From Bacteroidota bacterium (GTDB lineage: Bacteria; Bacteroidota; Bacteroidia; Bacteroidales; B18-G4), in assembly GCA_018831055.1 (NCBI GenBank), contig JAHJRE010000111.1, positions 1-37,594 on the forward strand: a DNA stretch of 37,594 bases. The letters run 5' to 3'. This document shows positions 1 through 7,558 of this stretch, in pieces. The notes under the pieces were generated by a model. It saw only the letters and a program-made list of their open reading frames with translations. It was not told the DNA's origin and did not search any database. The translations under genes were made by a program, and so were the position numbers. The stretch's first letter is position 1. Each line of letters starts with the position of its first letter.

Positions 1-290
1 GATGGTTCCTTCTCTTATTTTTACTCGTCTTCCAGTCACTCAGTCACTATGATACTGAGTGACTTAGGGATCAAGTGACTGAGTGACTCGATGGTTCCTT
101 CTCTTATTTTTACTCGTCTTCCAGTCACTCAGTCACTATGATACTGAGTGACTTAGAGATCGAGTGACTGAGTGACTCGATGGTTCCTTCTCTTATTTTT
201 ACTCGTCTTCCAGTCACTCAGTCACTATGATACTGAGTGACTTAGGGATCAAGTGACTGAGTGACTTAGGGATCGAGTGGCTGAGTGACT
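1..290. repeat. 89-bp tandem repeat, three units plus a partial
   Basis: Near-identical units begin at 1, 90 and 179, so the period is exactly 89 bp. A partial fourth copy of the second half follows at 268-290. Differences between units are a few single bases. Each unit contains AGTCACTCAG (34-43 in unit 1), which can pair with CTGAGTGACT (55-64, 10-bp stem) or, extended to 14 bases (34-47), with 75-88. The two hairpins exclude each other. The array starts at the window edge and may continue to the left. It lies just beyond the stop codon of the minus-strand ATPase gene, so it would form part of that gene's 3' untranslated region or terminator. No coding function is seen. Confidence 0.95.
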
Positions 291-309
291 CAGCGGTCAG
301 ATCGGAGAT

Positions 310-1434
310 CTACAGGATAAAATCGAAAAAGTTTTCCTTGTCAACAACTTCAAAATGAGCTTCCGGATAAGCATTCGAAAACATTAAAGGTGCTTTTATG
401 TTTGATTTCGGTTTGTATTTAAACTCATATGCATACAACTTATCATCAAATTCCTCCAGATAGTCAACTTCCTGTTGTTTGGTTGTGCGCCAAAAGTAAG
501 TGTTCCTGTATAGTCTGTTGTATTCAATGTGCTTTAAGCGTTCCGAAATCATGAAGTTTTCCCATAATGATCCGGTATCGTTCCTAAGTTCAATCGGATT
601 AAACTGACTGATCACTGCATTTCTGATTCCGTTATCAATGAAATATATTTTTCTTGATCTTTTAAGCTCATTTCTGAGATTCCTGGAGTAGGAAGAAAGT
701 CGGAAAATTATAAATGCTTCCTCTAAAATATGAATATACCGCTCAATGGTCTCTTTATCTGCTGCCAAAATATTCGACAATTCGGTATAAGAGACCTGGT
801 TTCCTACCTGAAAAGCCAGAGCCTTGACCAGATTCTCAATCAGATCGGGTTTCCTGATATCTTTCAATCGGAATACATCCTTGAATAAGTAATCCGAGAC
901 AAGCTCATTAAGTACCTCCTTTTCTTTACCGGCCTGATTAATAACATCCGGATAGGAGCCATATATAAGTCTTGTATTTAGTGACCGTAATATTTCCAGT
1001 TTGTTTGTATGATCCACAAGTTCCTTTATGGATATAGGAAACAATCTGAATGTCCATTTTCTTCCTGTAAGCGATTCTTTTATTTTATCTGTCAGTTCAA
1101 ACGAACTGGAGCCTGTTGCAATCAGTTGTATATCAGAACAGTTATCATGAATTATTTTTAGTGTTAAGCCAGAATTACTGAGTCTTTGAGCTTCATCAAT
1201 AACTATTATATTTCCGGGTGGAAATAATTCTATTGCGCGTGTAGAATTCATGCTATTCAGCAATTCCCTGTCATCCGGATTATCTGCATTAAGCCAGGTA
1301 GTTTTATCTAAATGCATTTTTTGTAATTGCCTTAAAAGAGTTGTTTTGCCTACCTGCCTGGGGCCTAACAGGAGAATGGTTTTTCCGGAAAACAGCCTGC
1401 CGGTAATTATGTCGAAAAGCTTTCTTTTGATCAT
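310..1434 (-). CDS. AAA+ ATPase with DUF4143 domain
   Basis: This encodes a predicted 374-residue ATPase of the large family with an N-terminal AAA fold and a C-terminal DUF4143 domain. Visible motifs are Walker A GPRQVGKT (24-31), Walker B NIIVIDE (75-81), the sensor-like IATGSSS (105-111), and a C-terminal nuclease-like signature EVD (322-324) followed by EFKY (337-340), as in the PD-(D/E)xK fold attached to this family. The reading frame is open back to 1494, but a TATATTTG -7 element at 1453-1460 lies inside that extension, so I choose the ATG at 1434. The biological role of the family is unknown; copies are often numerous and scattered in Bacteroidota genomes and some are suspected to act in toxin-antitoxin or defence settings. 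There is no partner gene here: it is a single-gene unit between two repeat regions. Confidence 0.88.
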   Translation of the reverse strand: MIKRKLFDIITGRLFSGKTILLLGPRQVGKTTLLRQLQKMHLDKTTWLNADNPDDRELLNSMNSTRAIELFPPGNIIVIDEAQRLSNSGLTLKIIHDNCSDIQLIATGSSSFELTDKIKESLTGRKWTFRLFPISIKELVDHTNKLEILRSLNTRLIYGSYPDVINQAGKEKEVLNELVSDYLFKDVFRLKDIRKPDLIENLVKALAFQVGNQVSYTELSNILAADKETIERYIHILEEAFIIFRLSSYSRNLRNELKRSRKIYFIDNGIRNAVISQFNPIELRNDTGSLWENFMISERLKHIEYNRLYRNTYFWRTTKQQEVDYLEEFDDKLYAYEFKYKPKSNIKAPLMFSNAYPEAHFEVVDKENFFDFIL

Positions 1435-1452
1435 TTTAAAGGTCTTAACCGA

Positions 1453-1460
1453 CAAATATA
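1453..1460 (-). promoter_or_regulatory. -7 promoter element of the AAA+ ATPase gene
   Basis: On the minus strand this reads TATATTTG, a full match to the Bacteroidota -7 consensus TAnnTTTG, 18 bp before the chosen ATG. A clear -33 TTTG at the right distance is not seen; the nearest is at 1485-1488, somewhat far. Confidence 0.55.
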
Positions 1461-1544
1461 CGGATTTTTCTCGGTTATGTTCTCCAAAATTCAAAAAGCT
1501 TTATAACATAAGATTAAATGAGTATCGGGAAACATGAACTCAAA

Positions 1545-1637
1545 GTTACAGGCGACAGGTTGCAAGCGACAACTCATCACTCTTCACCCACACCCAAACT
1601 ACCTGCAGCCTGTAACCTGCACAGCCTGTAACCATAA
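1545..1637. repeat. 7-bp-period repeats of the CAGGTTRC family
   Basis: GTTACAG, GCGACAG, GTTGCAA and GCGACAA follow each other in 7-bp register at 1545-1572. Similar CCTGYAA/CCTGTAA words continue on the opposite sense at 1600-1635. Relatives of this family occur at 9613-9640, 20547-20570, 21003-21044 and 26254-26329. The short reading frames crossing it have low-complexity translations and are not genes. Together with the palindromic pair at 1754-1821 and the array at 1848-1903 it fills the 367-bp gap between the ATPase and GH13 genes. Confidence 0.75.
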
Positions 1638-1753
1638 AGCAGGTAACTTGGTATTAATCATTCCCTGTACTCATTTAAGACTATTCTCAACGAGAATTCA
1701 GGTAACAAATTCAAGGTAATTTTCCCTGTTCCTAAAACCAACTTAATCAGTTC

Positions 1754-1821
1754 CACCCCTACGGGGTTCGGAAAACGTTCCTTAACCATTGTGCTACCGA
1801 AGTGAGGGCCCCTACGGGGCT
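1754..1821. repeat. Paired palindromic repeat (CCCCTACGGGG), dispersed copy
   Basis: Two palindromic cores, ACCCCTACGGGGTT (1755-1768) and GCCCCTACGGGGCT (1808-1821), stand 53 bp apart. The whole 67-bp element is found again, clearly homologous including the sequence between the cores, at 30634-30701. The same core and pitch form the array at 30873-31195. Such GTAGGGGC repeats are interspersed noncoding elements; no coding role is supported. Confidence 0.85.
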
Positions 1822-1847
1822 TGCTAATATTAAATTACCACATTTTC

Positions 1848-1903
1848 TCATCTTCCATCTCTCATCTCTCATCTTCCATCTCCCATCTCTCCTCTCTCTT
1901 CTT
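1848..1903. repeat. Heptamer array (TCATCTY/CCATCTC) over the GH13 stop codon
   Basis: Eight consecutive heptamers can be laid out: TCATCTT, CCATCTC, TCATCTC, TCATCTT, CCATCTC, CCATCTC, TCCTCTC, TCTTCTT. The stop codon of the minus-strand GH13 gene (1862-1864) lies inside the array, and its last dozen charged residues (roughly from REERW on) are encoded by it. Confidence 0.85.
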
Positions 1904-3370
1904 CCCATAAAACCCATAATACTTCCACCCCCCCTCATCAAGGTACAACCCTCTCTCCCTGAGTTCCAGTCCATCGCGTTCAAAAACAACTCCCGAAAAC
2001 AGGTCTTTCAGGAACCATGTTCCTTCATTGAAAAGATCTTCCGGAAGTTTAACATAACATTGGCTTTGATACGGGGAGTAATTGACCGGTATCAGGAAGA
2101 TTTGATTTCCGGGTCCCTCCCACAAAAAAGCAATATAGTTCTCAAAGGAATGATTTCCTTCCCAGATGGAAACACAGTTTAGCAAACGCCAGTTTCCTTC
2201 ATGAAATGCTTTATCATTCAAAACCTCCAGAAGCTTAAGATAAAACTGTTTTATCTGCAGATTTTCCTCTTCCCGCGGTCCCCGGATCAAGTGCGGAGAA
2301 ATGCGCTTTGTTTTCCCTTCAAATTGCCCCTGGTGGAAGAATTTCAATCCCGGTGTCAAATATGTTAGTATGGCGGCAGCTTCATGCTTTCCGGGAGGAA
2401 ACTCTTTTGCAGCCCTTTGCTCATCGTGGTTTTCCAGGAAACGTGCCATTTCCCTCTGATAATCCAGCGGAGCCAGCAAATGGGCTCTTACCGGGGCGGC
2501 ATTGTCTTTTAACAGCCTGTCGTAAAGTCTTTTGTCATAAACATAATCGAATCCCTGCTGCAACAGGGTCCACTCCATATCCCAGTATACCTCCGCCATA
2601 AAGATAAATTCAGGATGTTTGACTCTCACCTTTTGAATGGCATCCTGCCAGAATGGGGCTGCCTGTATGCCCCAGGTTCTTTCAAATACTTCCGGCAAAA
2701 CCAGCATGGCCATATCGCAGCGCAGTCCGTCGCACCAGCCGGATATCCTCTCCAATTCCTCTTTCATGGCTTCCTGCAATCCTGTGTGACCGTAATTTAA
2801 CTGCAGAGTATCCGGCCAGCCGTCGAAGTATGGATCCCTGCCATAAGCGAAGATCATCTCTTTTTTACCGGAGTTTACCCGGATAAAATTTTCAGGATGC
2901 TCCAGAAGATCCTTTTCGGTGCCTGTGATAAAATACTCCGGATGCTCCATCACCCAGGGATGATCAGGACCCATATGGTTGGGTACGAAATCGAGCATCA
3001 GGCGCATACCCCTTTCATGGAGCTTTGCCCTGAACCGCTGTAAAGCTGCTTCTCCACCCAGTTCCGGATTGACTCTATAGTCCGCAATGGCAAATCCCGA
3101 ACCCCCGATATCATCATCCTGCAAATCAGGCAGGGTATTCTCATAATCCTGCCTCCATGCCTTATGGTGCTGGGAGACATTCCTGCCTGTTTCCCCTGTG
3201 CACCAAACACTCAGCATGTAGATCCAGTCAAAACCTTTGGCTTCCATCTCATCCAGGAAAGCATCCGGAATATCATCCAATGTGGTCTTGCGACCTGTTT
3301 CCTGAGACAACCGGGTTAAAAGAACCCTGGTATTAATTTGGTAAAGTAGGGGATATTTATGATGATTCAT
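1862..3370 (-). CDS. GH13 alpha-amylase-family glycoside hydrolase, cytoplasmic
   Basis: The 502-residue protein carries the four GH13 catalytic regions: DFVPNH (127-132), GLRCDM with the nucleophile Asp219, FMAE with the acid Glu260, and ENHDEQR with the transition-state Asp316. It begins MNHHKYPLLYQINTR without a signal peptide, so it should act on alpha-glucans or oligosaccharides inside the cell. The pattern around NHDEQRA and the QQGFDYVYDKRLYD segment matches a group of uncharacterised bacterial GH13 enzymes; the exact substrate cannot be read from sequence. The start is supported by a TATCTTTG element at 3387-3394. The C-terminal tail from about residue 489 is encoded by a 7-bp repeat array that runs across the stop codon and is probably not part of the fold. 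It is divergent from the PagL-like gene. Confidence 0.88.
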   Translation of the reverse strand: MNHHKYPLLYQINTRVLLTRLSQETGRKTTLDDIPDAFLDEMEAKGFDWIYMLSVWCTGETGRNVSQHHKAWRQDYENTLPDLQDDDIGGSGFAIADYRVNPELGGEAALQRFRAKLHERGMRLMLDFVPNHMGPDHPWVMEHPEYFITGTEKDLLEHPENFIRVNSGKKEMIFAYGRDPYFDGWPDTLQLNYGHTGLQEAMKEELERISGWCDGLRCDMAMLVLPEVFERTWGIQAAPFWQDAIQKVRVKHPEFIFMAEVYWDMEWTLLQQGFDYVYDKRLYDRLLKDNAAPVRAHLLAPLDYQREMARFLENHDEQRAAKEFPPGKHEAAAILTYLTPGLKFFHQGQFEGKTKRISPHLIRGPREEENLQIKQFYLKLLEVLNDKAFHEGNWRLLNCVSIWEGNHSFENYIAFLWEGPGNQIFLIPVNYSPYQSQCYVKLPEDLFNEGTWFLKDLFSGVVFERDGLELRERGLYLDEGGWKYYGFYGKKREERWEMEDER

Positions 3371-3386
3371 AGTCAGGTATTTTATT

Positions 3387-3394
3387 CAAAGATA
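3387..3394 (-). promoter_or_regulatory. -7 promoter element of the GH13 gene
   Basis: Minus-strand TATCTTTG, a full match to TAnnTTTG, 16 bp upstream of the ATG. It stands back to back with the element for the plus-strand gene at 3424-3431, so the two divergent genes share a compact control region. Confidence 0.6.
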
Positions 3395-3399
3395 AGACC

Positions 3400-3431
3400 T
3401 TTCATCATAGCAGACACTTTACTTATCTTTG
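3400..3431 (+). promoter_or_regulatory. Promoter of the PagL-like gene
   Basis: TATCTTTG (3424-3431) fits the Bacteroidota -7 element. TTTC at 3400-3403 sits 20 bp upstream where the -33 TTTG is expected. Transcription starting about 3438 would favour the ATG at 3455 over earlier in-frame ATGs. Confidence 0.6.
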
Positions 3432-3454
3432 TCAAAACCTTTTCAATAACCTTA

Positions 3455-4555
3455 ATGCGGATGATAAAAAGCCTTATTACGCTTTGCCTGCTATTCATCT
3501 TCCTGGATGTCTTTTCACAAGCCTCTGAGGAAAGGCCCTCTGCATTTTTCAGTCTGGGCGCCAGGTACAATTATGGCTTTGTTATCCGCCATTCCAAGGC
3601 TCTTCCTGAAGAAACCCAATCGAACCCCGTTGGTTACCAATTAGATGCAGGATGGCATTTCATTGGAGAGAAGGCAAGGGATTACTGTAACTGTTATCCC
3701 AGGTTAGGCTTATCATTCTATTACTGGGATTATCGGAATCCGGATATCCTGGGACAAGGCCTCACCCTTATGGCTTTTGCCGAGCCGTTTTTCAAGGCGC
3801 GCGACCGTTTACGTTTTTCAGCCAGGGCCGGATTGGGCCTTAATTACCAGAACATGCCCTACGATTCTGTGAACAATCCCCTGAACCTGGCTTACAGTAC
3901 CCACTTTGCTTTTGCTGTATTACTGAATTTCAATGCGGGATTCAGGATCAATGAGCAATGGACACTGAGCCTGGGTATCAATTATAACCATATCTCCAAT
4001 GGAGGTGTAAAACTTCCGAACAAAGGCCTAAACTATCCAACCGTCAGTCTGGGCGCCGAATATTATTTCAGGAAAGCCGTATTCCCCGAACCTGCAAGGA
4101 AACAGACACGATCGGCATTCCAGCCTTCCTGGCAGGGAAATGTCAGTGTTTTCCTGGGTTTTAAAGGCATACAGGAAGATGAAGAACTTTATTTCGTTAA
4201 AGGTCTTTCCATACAGGGAGGTCGCAGGATCAGCCCGGCCTCGGCATTTGCCGGCGGACTGGAATACATTTACGACGATTCTGAACTGGCCATGAGCAGG
4301 ATCTATACATCCATCACGGAAAAAGCCGTTAATCGTCTTTCTGGTTTCGGAGCTTATGAATTTTCCGCGGGAGACATCACTTTCTTTTTTAATATGGGTA
4401 TTTATTTATACAGCCCCGACCGGCATACCAGCCTCTTGTACCAGCGTTACGGATTTCGCCTGAAGATATGGAGGTTTCTCTCCACCGGACTTAGCCTGAA
4501 AGCACACGGACATGTAGCAAGCTTTTTTGATGTTAGATTGATTGGTGTTATGTGA
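3455..4555 (+). CDS. Acyloxyacyl hydrolase / PagL-like outer-membrane lipid A deacylase
   Basis: The predicted 366-residue precursor begins with a signal peptide (hydrophobic stretch about residues 6-20 ending near FSQA). The rest is rich in alternating aromatic and polar strands typical of an outer-membrane beta-barrel. The motif NHISNGG (178-184), with His179 and Ser181 followed by KGLNYP, matches the active-site strand of PagL-type lipid A 3-O-deacylases, called acyloxyacyl hydrolases in Bacteroidota. The protein is longer than classical PagL: the second half repeats barrel-like strands and may form additional barrel sequence. Predicted role: removal of an ester-linked acyl chain from lipid A in the outer leaflet. 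The frame is open upstream to 3359 but the promoter at 3424-3431 argues for 3455 (a second ATG is at 3461). Confidence 0.75.
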   Translation: MRMIKSLITLCLLFIFLDVFSQASEERPSAFFSLGARYNYGFVIRHSKALPEETQSNPVGYQLDAGWHFIGEKARDYCNCYPRLGLSFYYWDYRNPDILGQGLTLMAFAEPFFKARDRLRFSARAGLGLNYQNMPYDSVNNPLNLAYSTHFAFAVLLNFNAGFRINEQWTLSLGINYNHISNGGVKLPNKGLNYPTVSLGAEYYFRKAVFPEPARKQTRSAFQPSWQGNVSVFLGFKGIQEDEELYFVKGLSIQGGRRISPASAFAGGLEYIYDDSELAMSRIYTSITEKAVNRLSGFGAYEFSAGDITFFFNMGIYLYSPDRHTSLLYQRYGFRLKIWRFLSTGLSLKAHGHVASFFDVRLIGVM

Positions 4556-4715
4556 GTCTATCAACCGTCTATTTCCGAACACTACTGTAACGTTTCGAAC
4601 ATTATTTCGTCTTATAATTACGACATTCCGGTTTATTATTTGATTAATAATCAAGCCAATAAGCGGTTTGGCATAATTAGTGAATAATTATTAAGCGTAA
4701 ACAACCCTTTGCAAC

Positions 4716-5024
4716 ATGGTAGTAGATCTTAAAGCTAACGAAATGGTCACCAAAGCAGGAGATGTGAAATTTCACGCCCTCAACGGTGAAATAAAAGGAA
4801 AACTGATCCTGACCAACCAAAGGATCTATTTCAAACCGATCGAAAACGATGATCATAATTACAACCTGGAAATACTCCCGGATGAAATTAAAGAGCTCCT
4901 GTACTTCAAGACCGGTTTTTTCTCTAATAACGGCCTGATATTCATGACAAAAGAAGGCAAAGAGCTGCGGTTTATTGTCAAAAACAGGGATACCTGGTCG
5001 CAAATGATCAATAAAATGTATTAG
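4716..5024 (+). CDS. Small GRAM-domain protein
   Basis: The 102-residue soluble protein has no signal peptide or membrane segment. The segment GKLILTNQRIYFKP (about 29-42), followed by short beta-strands and a closing helix DTWSQMINKM, is the signature of a GRAM/PH-like fold, a lipid- or protein-binding module that is poorly understood in bacteria. It stands alone between the PagL-like gene and the T9SS protein gene; a hairpin with T-tract at 5116-5141 lies about 90 bp after the stop. No clear -7 element is seen upstream, although a TTTG occurs at 4667-4670. Function unknown. Confidence 0.75.
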   Translation: MVVDLKANEMVTKAGDVKFHALNGEIKGKLILTNQRIYFKPIENDDHNYNLEILPDEIKELLYFKTGFFSNNGLIFMTKEGKELRFIVKNRDTWSQMINKMY

Positions 5025-5059
5025 AGGATCTTTGACTGGTCATTCAATATAACCCCTGG

Positions 5060-5090
5060 GTGGTTTCCTTGTGAAACCACTCTACCTTTG
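5060..5090 (+). promoter_or_regulatory. Inverted repeat followed by a -7 element
   Basis: GTGGTTTC (5060-5067) pairs with GAAACCAC (5073-5080) and is followed at once by TACCTTTG (5083-5090), a full TAnnTTTG match. The next recognisable feature downstream is a terminator hairpin at 5116-5136, so a transcript from here would be only about 45 nt unless it reads through. Confidence 0.45.
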
Positions 5091-5115
5091 TAAGCAGAAT
5101 TATTAATGAGTGTTG

Positions 5116-5141
5116 ATCCCCGGTTTTACCGGGGATTTTTC
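5116..5141 (+). terminator. Rho-independent-type terminator hairpin
   Basis: ATCCCCGGT (5116-5124) and ACCGGGGAT (5128-5136) form a perfect 9-bp GC-rich stem with a 3-base loop, followed by a run of T. It can end transcripts of the GRAM gene and of the short unit from 5083. It lies inside the longest open frame of the next gene, which argues that this gene starts further downstream. Confidence 0.75.
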
Positions 5142-5155
5142 ATTTGGTTTTTTCC

Positions 5156-5163
5156 TATATTTG
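5156..5163 (+). promoter_or_regulatory. -7 promoter element of the T9SS protein gene
   Basis: TATATTTG, a full match to TAnnTTTG, 20 bp after the terminator stem. A transcript would begin near 5170, before ATGs at 5187 and 5214. Confidence 0.55.
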
Positions 5164-5213
5164 TCTGGCTTTCCTGGAAATTAATTATGTATTTCCTCAT
5201 CAAATCCACAGCC

Positions 5214-7421
5214 ATGAACAAATCAATCTTTTTCTTTTCGCTTCTGGTCATTTTCAGCAGCAAAAGCATTATCTCCCAGGAAGCATTAAAACCTACTTTG
5301 ATTAAACCTGCTTTCTTCAGTAAAACCCCACCTCTTTCAGAGTTTTCGCCAGCAAATACCGTCTGGTTATATGCAAAGGAAATAGATAACATCATGGAGG
5401 TTGAAATGCCCCGGGTTGAGAATACCAGGCCTTACCTTACCGATCCCGTAAAGCAGGGTTATTGGGGAAACAGCCATCCGGCTAAGCTTTTAAACGTCTT
5501 CGAGGGGATCGGTAATGTGAATACCACCATCCCTCCCGATACTCAGGGAGATATTGGGTCTGAGTTTTTCTTCCAGTCGGTGAATGTGTCATTTATGGTT
5601 TTCGATAAATCAGGAAATAGTGTTCATGGGCCCTTTCAAAACATGATGCTCTGGCAAAGTTTTCCATTAATAACCAGGACCTTCGGGGATCCCATCACCA
5701 TTTATGATCATATCGCCAACCGGTGGCTGACCAGTGTCATGGGATCAAACAACGAGGTCACAACATACTATGAATTAATAGCTGTTTCGGAAACTTCTGA
5801 TCCTGGCGGGCCCTGGTATGCTTATGCTTACGAGTTGGAATCATTGCCCGACTATCCCAAATTTGGATTGTGGCCCGATGCATATTACATGTCGGCCAAT
5901 ATGTTTGATCTGAACAACAACATTTGGGTGGGTGCGGCTGCATTTGCTTTCGACCGGGAAAAAATGCTTGAGGGAGACCCTGATGCAGGTATGTTGCGCT
6001 TTCAGACAACACCCACGAGTGGCGGGTTCCTGGAAGATCCTTTTTCTTTCCTTCCTTCCGATCTCGAAGGCCTTCCTCCCGATTCTGCTTTGCCGAATTA
6101 TTTTATGTACTTCAAAGATGACGTATGGGGATTTGATTATGATCTGCTCAGCTTGTGGGAGTGTACCATCGATTGGAACAGTCCTTTTGCATCTTCTTTC
6201 ACTCATATTACGGATCTTCAAACCGAACCTTTCGATGCCAATGTCGATAACTTTAGCTTCATCAACCAGCCCGGAACCCATTACAAACTGCATTCCCTTT
6301 GCAACCGGCTGATGAACCGCCTGAATTACCGCTTTGTGAACGGATACCATGCTCTCGTCACCAACCATACCGTAGATGCAGACGGCATGGACCACGCCGG
6401 AGTGAGATGGTATGAGTTGCGAAATGAAGGTAAGGGATGGACTATTTTCCAGCAAGGTACTTATGCCCCCGATACAACCCACCGCTGGATGGGTAGCATC
6501 TCCATCGACTGCCAGGGTAATCTGGGGCTCGGTTACAATGTCTCAGGAACTACAGTCTTTCCCGGAATCAGGGCAACCGGCAGGCGGATTAATGATCCAC
6601 CGGGACTTATGACCGTACCTGAGTTTGTCATACAGAATGGAAACGGTGTGCAAACCAATTCAGGATTCCGTTGGGGCGACTATTCCCTGATGAGCATCGA
6701 TCCTGTTGACGACAAAACGTTCTGGTATACCAACGAATACATTCCAACCAACGGTCCTTATTCCTGGAAGACAGCTATAGGTGCATTTTACCTCGCCGAT
6801 GACTCCCTGGACCATACCTCTGCTCTCCCCGATACTCTGTTGTTTACTAATATTCAACAGGTAAACGAAGGACAGGATATCCTGGTCTGTAACCCTTCAA
6901 CCGTCAATGCCATGATCAAATCCTTTACCCAGGAAGGTGATTTCTGGATGATCAGTGAACCTGCACCTGATCCATATTTTCTGAATATAAATGATACATT
7001 GGCACTGCATGTCGATATAACCATCCCTGCAGAATACCTGTTTGGTGAGGTGATTTACGATGCATTGCAGATCATAACAAGCCTGGATACTCATAATGTG
7101 ATCATCGGAATCGCTGATAGCCTGATAACAGGCATTAAAAACAAGATCATTCAAGTCAGTGACCTGCAGGTTTATCCCAATCCATTTACTTCGCAAACAT
7201 CTGTTTCTTTCAATATTTTCTCTGAAAGCGAGATATGTCTTTATGTTTATGACCTCCAGGGAAAAAAGGCTGATATGATCTTTTCCGGGCGGATTTCTCA
7301 ACCGGGCAAACAGGTATTTACCTGGACAGTACCGCGCGATTTTCATAAAGGTGTATATTTCATTGGCCTGCAATCAAACGGATTTCTTATTTCCAGGAAG
7401 GTATTGCATCTCCCTGAATAA
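5214..7421 (+). CDS. Secreted protein with type IX sorting domain
   Basis: The predicted precursor has 735 residues. The chosen ATG begins an ordinary signal peptide (MNKSIFFFSLLVIFSS, cleavage near residue 22). The open frame extends to 5106 but crosses a terminator and promoter; an ATG at 5187 is also possible. The body contains PPDTQGDIG, GDPITIYDHIANRWL and PDYPKFGLWPDAYYMS, a pattern shared by many large uncharacterised secreted proteins and probably forming a beta-propeller-like fold. The C-terminal 91 residues, with YPNP at 654-657 and the GVYFIGL strand, match the type A T9SS sorting domain (Por secretion family), so export across the outer membrane and surface attachment or release is expected. 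No enzyme motif was recognised and no T9SS machinery gene is in the window. Confidence 0.85.
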   Translation: MNKSIFFFSLLVIFSSKSIISQEALKPTLIKPAFFSKTPPLSEFSPANTVWLYAKEIDNIMEVEMPRVENTRPYLTDPVKQGYWGNSHPAKLLNVFEGIGNVNTTIPPDTQGDIGSEFFFQSVNVSFMVFDKSGNSVHGPFQNMMLWQSFPLITRTFGDPITIYDHIANRWLTSVMGSNNEVTTYYELIAVSETSDPGGPWYAYAYELESLPDYPKFGLWPDAYYMSANMFDLNNNIWVGAAAFAFDREKMLEGDPDAGMLRFQTTPTSGGFLEDPFSFLPSDLEGLPPDSALPNYFMYFKDDVWGFDYDLLSLWECTIDWNSPFASSFTHITDLQTEPFDANVDNFSFINQPGTHYKLHSLCNRLMNRLNYRFVNGYHALVTNHTVDADGMDHAGVRWYELRNEGKGWTIFQQGTYAPDTTHRWMGSISIDCQGNLGLGYNVSGTTVFPGIRATGRRINDPPGLMTVPEFVIQNGNGVQTNSGFRWGDYSLMSIDPVDDKTFWYTNEYIPTNGPYSWKTAIGAFYLADDSLDHTSALPDTLLFTNIQQVNEGQDILVCNPSTVNAMIKSFTQEGDFWMISEPAPDPYFLNINDTLALHVDITIPAEYLFGEVIYDALQIITSLDTHNVIIGIADSLITGIKNKIIQVSDLQVYPNPFTSQTSVSFNIFSESEICLYVYDLQGKKADMIFSGRISQPGKQVFTWTVPRDFHKGVYFIGLQSNGFLISRKVLHLPE

Positions 7422-7521
7422 AGCTGTTGAAACCGGTTGAATACCTTTCCCTGAACGAATCAAACCGTTAACTTTCTGACGTTTGCATGGAAAGGAATAG
7501 TAAATATTACTAAGTACTCTA

Positions 7522-7529
7522 TAAATTTG
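7522..7529 (+). promoter_or_regulatory. -7 promoter element of the GH97 gene
   Basis: TAAATTTG, a full match to TAnnTTTG, 29 bp before the ATG at 7559. No convincing -33 element is seen at the expected distance. Confidence 0.5.
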
Positions 7530-7558
7530 CTAACTTTAGCCATCTCAATCCAACCAGC

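Noticed and set aside
1534-1719. 61-residue frame downstream of the ATPase gene
   Set aside because: Made of the 7-bp repeat family; the translation is low complexity.
5841-6482. 213-residue frame opposite the T9SS protein gene
   Set aside because: Antisense shadow; composition and lack of motifs do not support a protein.
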